Positions 16,989-25,157 of a stretch of 64,000 bases of DNA are shown piece after piece. How positions within the stretch are numbered: the stretch's first letter is position 1; each line of letters begins with the position of its first letter. Source of the stretch: Streptomyces sp. CB02056 (GTDB lineage: Bacteria; Actinomycetota; Actinomycetes; Streptomycetales; Streptomycetaceae); contig NZ_LIPD01000009.1 of NCBI RefSeq assembly GCF_001905545.1, positions 310,001 through 374,000 of the forward strand. The letters run 5' to 3'. A program made the position numbers and the translations under genes. The notes beneath the pieces were generated by a model, which saw only the letters and a list, made by a program, of their open reading frames with translations, searched no databases and had not been told where the DNA came from.

Positions 16989-17572
16989 TGTTCAGGTCCT
17001 TCCTCGGAGGTGCGGACGAGCCCGCCGGCCCGCAGGTCGTAGTGCGCCATCGAACTCAGCGGCGGCGAGTAGGCGTGCAGGGTGACGGCGGGGCCGACGG
17101 CGGTGTTGCGCACGTCGTGCACGTACTCGGGGCCGAAGGCGCGGGCGGTGCCGGCCGGGATCCGGCGGATCAGCAGGCCCTGCTCGGGCCCGCCGAGGGA
17201 CAGCTCCTCCAACTCGCCGAGGGCGACGGCGAAGGCGCCGCGGGAGCCGCCGTGGTCGTGGAAGCCGGTGGACTGGCCGGGCAGCCAGCTGATCAGCCAC
17301 ACCTCGTGGTCGTCGTCCGCGGCCAGCCGCCGGTACCAGCGCTCCTCGGTGGAGAGGCGGACGTGGTGGATCCACTCCTCGGGCCGCTCGGCCAGTTCGC
17401 GGACGATGGTCCGCAGGGTGCTGGGGGTGAGCGGCGTGGGGGTGCCCCCGGCGGGCGGCGTCGGTGGTGGCTCGGGGGTGCTCGTGGGGCTTGCGGCGGC
17501 GGGGCGGGTGTTGTCGGGGTTTACGGTCGGCTGGGTTTCGGGGCTGATGCTCGGGCTCGGGCTCAGAGTCAT
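16982..17572 (-). CDS. Cysteine dioxygenase type I
   Basis: 196 residues. The first 65 are a Pro/Thr/Ser-rich extension; the cupin domain follows, with metal-binding GFHDHGGSRGAFAVALGE and the second cupin motif FGPEYVHDVRN. The enzyme uses iron and oxygen to convert cysteine to cysteine sulfinic acid. ATG 17572 has GAGGA 7 nt upstream. It overlaps the rhodanese start. A small leader peptide gene lies 196 nt upstream, which implies cysteine-linked attenuation. Confidence 0.88.
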   Translation of the reverse strand: MTLSPSPSISPETQPTVNPDNTRPAAASPTSTPEPPPTPPAGGTPTPLTPSTLRTIVRELAERPEEWIHHVRLSTEERWYRRLAADDDHEVWLISWLPGQSTGFHDHGGSRGAFAVALGELEELSLGGPEQGLLIRRIPAGTARAFGPEYVHDVRNTAVGPAVTLHAYSPPLSSMAHYDLRAGGLVRTSEEGPEQW

Positions 17573-17767
17573 GAGGGCGTCCTCGGGTGCGGCGGGAACG
17601 TCGGTGGGAAGCGCCCGGTGTCCGGCGGCGGTGGAGGGCGCGGGCCGACGGGGCGGCCCGGCACGCAAGGGTGCGCCGGGGCTGGGCGGGGTCAGGACTG
17701 CGGGTGCGGGTGCGCGGCGCGGGCCCTGGCAGACGTCACAGAGCGGGACCGGCGGGGGAGAACAAGG
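17573..17767 (-). promoter_or_regulatory. Leader region between the Cys leader peptide and cysteine dioxygenase
   Basis: 195 nt of GC-rich sequence with complementary GGGCCCGCG- and CGGGCCGCC-type segments that could form alternative hairpins. Translation of the leader ORF through its Cys codons could decide which one forms. The arrangement is seen; attenuation is inferred. Confidence 0.4.
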
Positions 17768-17845
17768 TCAACAGGCACAGATGGAACTCGCCTGGCGTCG
17801 CAGATCGACGTGCAGGCGGCATACCAGAGTGGCGCCGGAGTCCAT
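17768..17845 (-). CDS. 25-residue leader peptide of the sulfur type
   Basis: The ATG at 17845 opens a 25-codon frame ending TGA (17770-17768). It encodes a peptide closing with LHVDLRRQASSICAC. The HVDL-R-x-x-S-x-x-C pattern is that of actinomycete leader peptides found before sulfur-assimilation genes. Three codons are Cys, two of them in the last three before the stop (TGT GCC TGT). It lies before the cysteine dioxygenase-rhodanese operon. Such ORFs are thought to sense charged tRNA-Cys by ribosome stalling. A GGAAAG about 10 nt before the ATG may be the ribosome site. Confidence 0.78.
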   Translation of the reverse strand: MDSGATLVCRLHVDLRRQASSICAC

Positions 17846-17990
17846 GCGCCGGATCTTTCCCGAGCGAAGCGGAGGAAGTCAAGCCGGGCCGACCGTCCGC
17901 CGCCGTCCGTTCCCGGCGACCGACGGACCGGTCGGCTACCCGTCGCCCGCTCGCCGAGCACCCTTCGAGCATCCGTCGGTCGCCTCCCGG

Positions 17991-20900
17991 CTACTCCTCG
18001 GCCGGGCGGCGCGGTGGCGGGGGAGCCGTGGCGGACGGTGCCGGGTCGGTGTCGCGCGTCGGCTGTGCGGGCACCGACCCGGTGGGGCCCGGGGCCGGTC
18101 CGGCCGGTGCCTGGTCGGCCCGCGCCTGGTCGGCCCTCGCCTGGTCGGTCAGTGCCTGCTCGATCAGCGGCGCGGCCTGTTCTCCCAGGTGGCGGCCGAG
18201 CGTCTGGTAGGCGTCGAACTGCTGGTGGTCGAACCACTGGTCGCTGGTGCGGTCGTTCGGGAAGGCCCGGTTCGCCATCGCGTAGGCGTGCAGCTCGTAC
18301 GGCATCCCGGGGGTCAGTACCGCCTGGAGGAGGATCAGCCGGCCGTGCCGGACGGCCCCGGGCCCCTCGTCCAGATCCGGGTAGCGGATGTCCCCGGTGA
18401 CCACCGCCCGGGCCGAGAGCCGGGCGGAGAGCTGTTCCGCGAGCCCGCGCAGCGGTGGCCGGCGGCCCGCGCGGCCCTGCACGCCGTCGTCCGCGCGGCC
18501 CTGCACGCCGTCGTCCGCGCGGCCGTCCGAGCGGCCGTCCGCGTCGTCACCCTCGGTGGGCCGGTCGGCGGCGGTGCCCGGGATCAGCAGCTCGGGCTCG
18601 TGCAGGGTGATGGCGACGCCCAGCTCCTCGCGGGCCAGGGTGATCGCGGCGGCCAGGTTGGTGGCGTACCCCGCGTCGCCGCTGGCGTCGATGCAGACCA
18701 CCGTCCGCACCCGGTGCCGCAGCAGCTCGACCAGCCCGAGGTTCTCGTAGTGGCCGCCGTCGGTGGTGAGCAGGAAGCGGTCGTCGGCCGGGAACCGCCC
18801 GATCAGCTCCCGCAGTTGGTACGGGAGGCGGCGGACGGCGGGCTGCGCGGGGCGGCGCCAGTCCGGCGGACCGGACCAGTCGGGGCCGAGTACCGCCGGG
18901 TTGGGCAGCCACGTCCCGAGGCGGGCGTTGGTCACCGCGAACAGCCGCTGGTAGACGCGGGATTCCCGCCCCATCGCGGAGGAGAAGGCCGCGCCGGAGA
19001 CGGCCATCGCCGACTGCACGGTGAGGTCCCGGGCGATGTGCGCACTGGTGCGCCGCTCCAGCAGGTCGGTGCGCGCGTACCCGATGTCCGGGCCGCCCAC
19101 GTAGTCGTAGGAGAGCGAGAAGGAGGCCGCCGGACGGCCCGGTGGCGTACGGGAGTTGCCCGACAGGTTGGCCGCCGCCGAGAAGATCACCTGGGGGAAG
19201 TCGGGGTGCCGGGCGCCGTAGTGGCTCAGCCACGTCTGCTCCCGGAAGAAGTGGTACGGGCGGGCCACCGACCGGCCGCCCTCGGTGGCCCGCCGGACCG
19301 CGAACGCCGAGGCCAGCCGCAACCGGTAGAACGGGTGCAGGCTCACCCAGGTCTGGTCGAGGTTCAGCCCGACCGCGCCGAGCACCAGGGGCAGCAGCAC
19401 CTGGACGGCCGTCGGCCAGGCGTAGCCGGTGGCGACCGCCCAGCCGAGGGCCAGCAGCGCACCCGCCGTCAGCGCCAGGAGGGCGGAGCAGACCACGAGG
19501 GTCTGCGGGAGGCTGGCGCCGCTGACCCGGGGCCGGCCCGCCGCGCCCGGCGTGGTGGCACCCCGACCGGGCGTCCGGCGGTCGCGCCAGAGTATGCCGA
19601 GCAGCAGCGCCAGGTAGCTGAGCGCCACGGTCAGGCCGAGCCCCGCGCCGGTGAGCTGCGGCCCCGCCGCCAGCGCCTGCTGGAGCCGCACCGCGCCCCA
19701 GGCCAGCCCCGGTACCACCAGCACCCCGACGGCCAGCAGGGCGGCCAGGGCGAGCAGGCCGAGATTGGCCCTGCGCAGCGCCCGTGGCAGCAGCGCCTGC
19801 CAGCCGAGCGAGGGGAAGGCCAGCAGCCAGAGCAGCCAGCACCCGGTGGCCGAGGCCAGCAGGAGGCCGAAGGCGGCGAGTGCCGGTGCCCGGAGCTCCA
19901 ACGGCCCCGGTACGGCGCCGGCGTGGCGCAGCCCGGCCGCCGCCAGGTGGCTCAGGTCGGTGAGCGGCACGGCCCGGTAGAAGCGGCTGAGCCCGAGGCC
20001 GAGTGTCAGGACGGCGGCCAGCAGCAGGGTGAGGGCGGACAGCACCCCGCGCAGCAGCGTCCCGAGGGCGACCAGCCATTCGCCCGCGCCGTCGGCGATG
20101 TACTTGCCGTGCCGGCGGAGGTGGTCCTCCTCGGGGGACCCGGGCTCCATCACGGTGTCGGCCGTCAGGCCCGAGACGGCGCGCACCGGGCTGCCGGGCG
20201 CGGAGTCGCTGAGCGCGAGCTGGAGCGCGCCGACGGTGTAGCCGCCGCCCGAGACGGAGACCAGGTAGCGGGCCCGTTTCAGCCACGGCCGCAGCGACTG
20301 GAGCGCGCCGAGGGTGACGCAGGCGGAGCGGATGCCGCCGCCGGAGGCGCAGAAGCCGAGTTCGGCGGGTTCGCGGCCGGGCGGCACCCGGGCGGCGTCG
20401 CGCCAGTGGGCGTGCCGGACGGGCGCGTCCGGGGCGTCCGGCGCTTCGGCGGTGGGCGTCGAGGAGCCGCGCCGGGCGGCGATCGGCCAGGGCGGGATCA
20501 GCGCCGGACGGTCGGGGGAGTCGGTGCCGCGGGCCTTCGCGCCCGCTCGCGCCGGCCGGAGCCCGCGCACCGCGCGGGTGGCGGTCACCAGCAGGATGCC
20601 CGCCGCGAGCACCCCGGCGGGCAGGAGCAGCAGCCACTTGACGGTGGCGAGCGCGGTGGCGACGGCGAAGGGGGTGTCGGAACCGCCCGCACCCGGGTGG
20701 AGGCCGTCCAGCCCGGCGCGCAGCAGCGCGTCCTCGCCCAGGTCGCAGCAGGCCGCGAGCAGCCCGGCGCCGCCGACCGCGACGGCCGACAGCCGCCGGC
20801 GGGCCGGCCCGAGCACGTACCCGCCGAGCAGCGCGGCGGCGAGCAACGTCAGCCCGTAGCCGCCGATCAGCCAGCCGTCGGCGCGCAGCGCGGCCAGGTG

Positions 20901-21182
20901 GTCCGCGGCACGGCCGCCGACCACGGCCTCGGCGGCCGCACGGGAACCGGCGAGCTGGAGGGCGACGTCCCGTACGCGCGGCGCCTGGTGACGGAACAGC
21001 AGCCCGCCGAGGAGGACCGGCAGCAGGGCGCCGAGGGCGAGCAGCAGGCCGGCCCAGGCGGGCAGGGCGGGCGGCCGCGCCGCCGGGCCTCCGCCCGCCG
21101 CGCTATCTGCCGTACCCGTCGCCTCCGCCGCTTTCTTCGCCGCCGCCGTCTCCGTCGCGGAATCCGCCACCACCATCGTCAC
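17991..21182 (-). CDS. Large patatin-like acyl hydrolase with membrane segments
   Basis: 1063 residues. Patatin elements are split across the protein: the glycine-rich oxyanion loop ASGGGIRSACVTLGA, the nucleophile region YLVSVSGGGYTVGALQ (Ser-containing), and the catalytic Asp in TTDGGHYENLGLVELL near residue 830. Between them lie about ten hydrophobic segments, with four or more before the first motif, so the hydrolase is embedded in or on the membrane. A role in lipid hydrolysis or remodelling is inferred. The C-terminal 60 residues are repetitive (QARADQARADQAPAGPAPG). It is transcribed alone, divergent from the pyrimidine operon. Confidence 0.78.
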   Translation of the reverse strand: MTMVVADSATETAAAKKAAEATGTADSAAGGGPAARPPALPAWAGLLLALGALLPVLLGGLLFRHQAPRVRDVALQLAGSRAAAEAVVGGRAADHLAALRADGWLIGGYGLTLLAAALLGGYVLGPARRRLSAVAVGGAGLLAACCDLGEDALLRAGLDGLHPGAGGSDTPFAVATALATVKWLLLLPAGVLAAGILLVTATRAVRGLRPARAGAKARGTDSPDRPALIPPWPIAARRGSSTPTAEAPDAPDAPVRHAHWRDAARVPPGREPAELGFCASGGGIRSACVTLGALQSLRPWLKRARYLVSVSGGGYTVGALQLALSDSAPGSPVRAVSGLTADTVMEPGSPEEDHLRRHGKYIADGAGEWLVALGTLLRGVLSALTLLLAAVLTLGLGLSRFYRAVPLTDLSHLAAAGLRHAGAVPGPLELRAPALAAFGLLLASATGCWLLWLLAFPSLGWQALLPRALRRANLGLLALAALLAVGVLVVPGLAWGAVRLQQALAAGPQLTGAGLGLTVALSYLALLLGILWRDRRTPGRGATTPGAAGRPRVSGASLPQTLVVCSALLALTAGALLALGWAVATGYAWPTAVQVLLPLVLGAVGLNLDQTWVSLHPFYRLRLASAFAVRRATEGGRSVARPYHFFREQTWLSHYGARHPDFPQVIFSAAANLSGNSRTPPGRPAASFSLSYDYVGGPDIGYARTDLLERRTSAHIARDLTVQSAMAVSGAAFSSAMGRESRVYQRLFAVTNARLGTWLPNPAVLGPDWSGPPDWRRPAQPAVRRLPYQLRELIGRFPADDRFLLTTDGGHYENLGLVELLRHRVRTVVCIDASGDAGYATNLAAAITLAREELGVAITLHEPELLIPGTAADRPTEGDDADGRSDGRADDGVQGRADDGVQGRAGRRPPLRGLAEQLSARLSARAVVTGDIRYPDLDEGPGAVRHGRLILLQAVLTPGMPYELHAYAMANRAFPNDRTSDQWFDHQQFDAYQTLGRHLGEQAAPLIEQALTDQARADQARADQAPAGPAPGPTGSVPAQPTRDTDPAPSATAPPPPRRPAEE

Positions 21183-21330
21183 CCCCCGCTTGGCCGCCCC
21201 GATCCCCCGTGACCGGGACGCTGAACTCGTAGGAAACCACCGATGACTGACGATCCGTAGTGATCCACCGCGATGTCCACGCGGGTCTTACCCCACCATC
21301 GCCGATTGCGCACCCAGGGTGTCCGGTTTC

Positions 21331-21498
21331 ACTCGAACGAGTAAGAAGGCGACGCGTGGGGTAGATCAGCTTTTCATCCCACCCGGGACCATCCGCGTGT
21401 CCGCGCAACAAGATCACCCCAGACGCGTTTCCACCGACGTATTGTCAGGCCACCGAGGCCGGGCCTACCGTCTACAGATCGCTTTCTACGCACGTAGA
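21331..21498. promoter_or_regulatory. Palindromes in the divergent gap before the pyrimidine operon
   Basis: ACTCG-AA-CGAGT at 21331-21342 and TCTACG-CA-CGTAGA at 21485-21498 are perfect inverted repeats in the 418-nt gap between the patatin-like gene and the rightward operon at 21601. An extra TCTAC half-site lies just before the second. They are candidate operators for one or both directions. No cognate regulator gene is adjacent. Confidence 0.45.
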
Positions 21499-21600
21499 CC
21501 CTGCGGTTTCCCGAGCGGACCCGCAGGCGAGACCCGCCCCGTCAACCCTCAGACCGCGGGCCCGACCGCACGGCCGGGCCGCGGAGTTGCGGAGGTAACC

Positions 21601-22443
21601 ATGTCGCAGATCGTCCGGGCCGCGCTCGTCCAGACCCGCTGGACGGGTGACCAGGAGAGCATGATCGCGCTCCACGAGCGGTACGCCCGCGAGGCCGCCG
21701 CCCAGGGAGCGAAGATCATCGGCTTCCAGGAGGTCTTCAACTCCCCGTACTTCTGTCAGGTCCAGGAAGCCGAGCACTACCGCTGGGCCGAGGCCGTCCC
21801 CGACGGCCCGACCGTGCGCCGGATGCGGGACCTCGCCCGCGAGCTCGGGCTGGTGATGGTCGTCCCGGTCTACGAGGAGGAACAGGCCGGCGTCTACTAC
21901 AACACCGCCGCCGTCATCGACGCCGACGGCAGCTACCTCGGCAAGTACCGCAAGCACCACATCCCGCAGGTCAAGGGCTTCTGGGAGAAGTACTACTTCA
22001 AGCCCGGCAACCTCGGCTGGCCCGTGTTCGACACCGCCGTCGGCAAGGTCGGCGTGTACATCTGCTACGACCGCCACTTCCCCGAGGGCTGGCGCGCCCT
22101 GGGCCTGGCCGGCGCGCAGATCGTCTACAACCCCTCCGCCACCAGCCGCGGCCTGTCCGCCTACCTCTGGCAGCTCGAACAGCCCGCCGCCGCCGTCGCC
22201 AACGAGTACTTCGTCGCCGCGATCAACCGCGTCGGCACCGAGGAGTACGGCGACAACGACTTCTACGGCACCTCCTACTTCGTCGACCCGCGCGGGCAGT
22301 TCGTCGGCGACGTCGCCTCCGACAAGGAGGAGGAACTCGTCGTCCGCGACCTCGACCTCGGCCTGATCGAACAGGTCCGCCAGCAGTGGGCGTTCTACCG
22401 GGACCGCCGGCCCGACGCCTACGGGCCGCTCGCCGAGGCCTGA
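21601..22443 (+). CDS. Carbon-nitrogen hydrolase (beta-ureidopropionase / N-carbamoyl amidase)
   Basis: 280 residues, the nitrilase superfamily. The catalytic triad is visible: Glu44 in GFQEVFNSP, Lys118 in YRKHHIP and Cys155 in VYICYDRHFPE. The RKHHIPQ and ICYDRHFPE contexts are those of N-carbamoyl-beta-alanine hydrolases. The enzyme releases ammonia and carbon dioxide from carbamoylated amino acids, the step after ring opening by the next gene's dihydropyrimidinase. The ATG at 21601 has GGAGGT (21591-21596). First gene of a four-gene operon. Confidence 0.9.
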   Translation: MSQIVRAALVQTRWTGDQESMIALHERYAREAAAQGAKIIGFQEVFNSPYFCQVQEAEHYRWAEAVPDGPTVRRMRDLARELGLVMVVPVYEEEQAGVYYNTAAVIDADGSYLGKYRKHHIPQVKGFWEKYYFKPGNLGWPVFDTAVGKVGVYICYDRHFPEGWRALGLAGAQIVYNPSATSRGLSAYLWQLEQPAAAVANEYFVAAINRVGTEEYGDNDFYGTSYFVDPRGQFVGDVASDKEEELVVRDLDLGLIEQVRQQWAFYRDRRPDAYGPLAEA

Positions 22444-22454
22444 GGAGCAGCGCG

Positions 22455-23903
22455 ATGACCACCAACGACGTGAGGGCCACCCGCGACCCGCACCAGCGCA
22501 CCGTCGTCCGCGGCGGCCTCGTCATCACCGCCACCGAGGAACTCCACGCCGACGTCCTGATCGAGGGCGAGCGCGTCGCCGCCCTGGCCACCACCGGCAG
22601 CTCCGCCGCCGAGGCCTGGACCGCCGACACCGTCATCGACGCCACCGGCCACTACGTCATCCCGGGCGGGGTCGACGCCCACACCCACATGGAGCTGCCG
22701 TTCGGCGGCACCGCGGCCTCCGACACCTTCGAGACCGGCACCCGCGCCGCGGCCTGGGGCGGCACCACCACCATCGTGGACTTCGCCGTCCAGTCGGTCG
22801 GCGGCTCGCTGCGCGAGGGCCTGGACACCTGGCACGCCAAGGCCGAGGGCAACTGCGCGATCGACTACGCCTTCCACACCATCGTCTCCGACGTCAACGA
22901 CGCCGTGCTCAAGGAGATGGACACCCTCGTGGACTCCGGCGAGTCCACCTCCTTCAAGCTCTTCATGGCCTACCCCGGCGTCTTCTACAGCGACGACGGC
23001 CGCATCCTGCGGGCCATGCAGCGCGGCGCCGCCAACGGCGGGTTGATCATGATGCACGCGGAGAACGGCATCGCCATCGACGTCCTGGTCGAACAGGCGC
23101 TCGCCGCCGGGAGGACCGCCCCCCGCTACCACGGCGAGGTCCGGCGCGAACTGCTGGAGGCCGAGGCCACCCACCGGGCGATCAAGCTCGCCCAGGTGGC
23201 GGGCAGCCCGCTCTACGTGGTGCACGTCTCCGCAGCCGCCGCGCTCGCCGAAATCGTCGGGGCCCGGGACGCCGGCCTCAACGTCTTCGGCGAGACCTGC
23301 CCGCAGTACCTCTTCCTCTCCACCGACAACCTCGCCGAGGAGGGCGCCGACGGCTTCGAGGGCGCCAAGTACGTGTGCAGCACGCCGCTCAGACCGCGCG
23401 AGCACCAGGAGGCGCTCTGGCGCGGGCTGCGCACCAACGACCTCCAGGTGGTCTCCACCGACCACTGCCCGTTCTGCTTCGTCGGCCAGAAGGAGCTGGG
23501 CCGGGGCGACTTCTCGAAGATCCCCAACGGCCTGCCGGGCGTAGAGAACCGGATGGACCTGCTCCACCAGGCCGTGGTGGACGGGCACATCAGCCGGCGC
23601 CGCTGGGTCGAGATCGCCTGCACCACCCCGGCCCGGATGTTCGGCCTGCACCCGCGCAAGGGCACCATCGCCCCGGGTGCCGACGCCGACCTGGTGGTCT
23701 ACGACCCCACCGCGGTGCAGACCGTCTCCGCCGCGACCCACCACATGAACGTGGACTACTCGGCCTACGAGGGCCGTCGACTCACCGGCCGGGTGCGGAC
23801 GGTGGTGTCGCGCGGCACCGTCGTGCTGGACGACGGCGACTGGCGCGGCCGGGCCGGCCACGGCACCTTCCTGCGCCGGGACACCTGCCAGTACCTGGTC
23901 TGA
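22455..23903 (+). CDS. Dihydropyrimidinase / D-hydantoinase
   Basis: 482 residues, cyclic amidohydrolase family. The metal motif is GVDAHTHMELPFGG. The carboxylated lysine lies in STSFKLFMAYPG, and further ligands are in MMHAENG and YVVHVSAAAALAE. The final Asp is in VVSTDHCPF. It opens the ring of dihydrouracil, dihydrothymine or hydantoins, giving N-carbamoyl products for the upstream amidase. The ATG at 22455 is 11 nt after the previous stop, with GGAGC between. The C-terminal end (RGTFLRRDT-like) matches the family. Confidence 0.92.
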   Translation: MTTNDVRATRDPHQRTVVRGGLVITATEELHADVLIEGERVAALATTGSSAAEAWTADTVIDATGHYVIPGGVDAHTHMELPFGGTAASDTFETGTRAAAWGGTTTIVDFAVQSVGGSLREGLDTWHAKAEGNCAIDYAFHTIVSDVNDAVLKEMDTLVDSGESTSFKLFMAYPGVFYSDDGRILRAMQRGAANGGLIMMHAENGIAIDVLVEQALAAGRTAPRYHGEVRRELLEAEATHRAIKLAQVAGSPLYVVHVSAAAALAEIVGARDAGLNVFGETCPQYLFLSTDNLAEEGADGFEGAKYVCSTPLRPREHQEALWRGLRTNDLQVVSTDHCPFCFVGQKELGRGDFSKIPNGLPGVENRMDLLHQAVVDGHISRRRWVEIACTTPARMFGLHPRKGTIAPGADADLVVYDPTAVQTVSAATHHMNVDYSAYEGRRLTGRVRTVVSRGTVVLDDGDWRGRAGHGTFLRRDTCQYLV

Positions 23904-24080
23904 TCCCTCTCCCGATTCCCGCCCCTCCCGTTCCTCCCGTTCCGCGACGTCCACCCGCCGCCGCCCGGTCTGCCGGCCGTCCGGTCGCCCGCCCGGCTGC
24001 CGGCCCGCTCCTTCGACCGGGGCGACCGATCCGGCCGACGGCCGGGTGGCGGCGGTCAAAACCCTTACCTGGAGCCCCTC

Positions 24081-25094
24081 ATGGACATCGGCCTCGTCCT
24101 CCAGACCGACCCGCCCGCCCGACTGCTCATCGACCGGATGATCCGCGCCGAGCGGGCCGGGTTCAGCCACGGCTGGACCTTCGACTCCTGCGTGCTGTGG
24201 CAGGAGCCCTTCGTCATCTACAGCCGGATCCTCGCCGAGACGGAGCGGATGACCGTCGGCCCGATGGTCACCAACCCCTCCACCCGCACCTGGGAGGTGA
24301 CCGCCTCCACGTTCGCCACGCTCAACGACATGTACGGCAACCGGACCGTCTGCGGCATCGGCCGCGGCGACTCCGCCATGCGGGTCGCCGGGCGGAGCCC
24401 CGCCACCCTCGCCCGGCTCTCCGAAGCCATGCACGCCATCAAGGAGTTGGCCGAGGGGCGCACCGCCGAGGTGGACGGCAGCGAGATGCACCTGCCGTGG
24501 GTCCGCGCCGGCGCCTCCCTGCCGATCTGGATGGGGGCGTACGGGCCGAAGGCGTTGAACCTGACCGGACGTCAAGCCGACGGCTTCATCCTGCAGTTGG
24601 CAGACCCCTACCTCACCGAGTTCATGGTCAAGGCGGTGCGGGCCGCCGCCGTCGAGGCCGGCCGGGATCCGGAGTCGATCACCATCTGCGTCGCCGCCCC
24701 GGCCTACGTCACCGCCGACGACTCGCCCGAGGCGCTCGCCCACGCCCGGGAGCAGTGCCGCTGGTTCGGCGGGATGGTCGGCAACCACGTCGCCGACCTG
24801 GTCAGCCACTACGGCGAGCACTCCGACCTGGTACCGGAGGCGCTCACCGACTACATCAAGGACCGCCAGGGCTACGACTACAGCCACCACGGGCGGGCCG
24901 GGAACCCGGACACGGCCTTCGTCCCGGACGGGATCATCGACCGCTTCTGCCTGATCGGCCCGGTGGAGGCGCAGCGGGCCCGACTGGCGGAGCTCCGCTC
25001 GCTCGGCGTCGACCAGTTCGCCGTCTACGCCATGCACGACGCCATCGAGACCACCATCGACGCGTACGGGACGGACGTCATCCCGCACCTGTGA
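24081..25094 (+). CDS. LLM-class flavin-dependent oxidoreductase
   Basis: 337 residues, luciferase-like TIM barrel. Seen are an N-terminal strand MDIGLVLQTDPPARLL, the RMTVGPMVTNPSTR region, the GIGRGDSAMR loop and PIWMGAYGPKALNLTG. These features match F420- or FMN-using monooxygenases often found next to hydantoin and pyrimidine genes in actinomycetes. It may act on a pathway intermediate; the exact reaction is unknown. It lies 177 nt after the dihydropyrimidinase, same strand. Confidence 0.85.
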   Translation: MDIGLVLQTDPPARLLIDRMIRAERAGFSHGWTFDSCVLWQEPFVIYSRILAETERMTVGPMVTNPSTRTWEVTASTFATLNDMYGNRTVCGIGRGDSAMRVAGRSPATLARLSEAMHAIKELAEGRTAEVDGSEMHLPWVRAGASLPIWMGAYGPKALNLTGRQADGFILQLADPYLTEFMVKAVRAAAVEAGRDPESITICVAAPAYVTADDSPEALAHAREQCRWFGGMVGNHVADLVSHYGEHSDLVPEALTDYIKDRQGYDYSHHGRAGNPDTAFVPDGIIDRFCLIGPVEAQRARLAELRSLGVDQFAVYAMHDAIETTIDAYGTDVIPHL

Positions 25095-25157
25095 CTCCGC
25101 CCGGCGCCCCCACCCGAGCTCAGCCGCGGATCCGCCCGCGGCGGACGGGAGTTGCCC

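Noticed and set aside
17082..21212. A 1376-codon plus-strand frame opposite the patatin-like and cysteine dioxygenase genes
   Set aside because: Composition is Arg/Gly/Ala-rich without any recognisable fold, while the opposite strand encodes real families. Judged a shadow.
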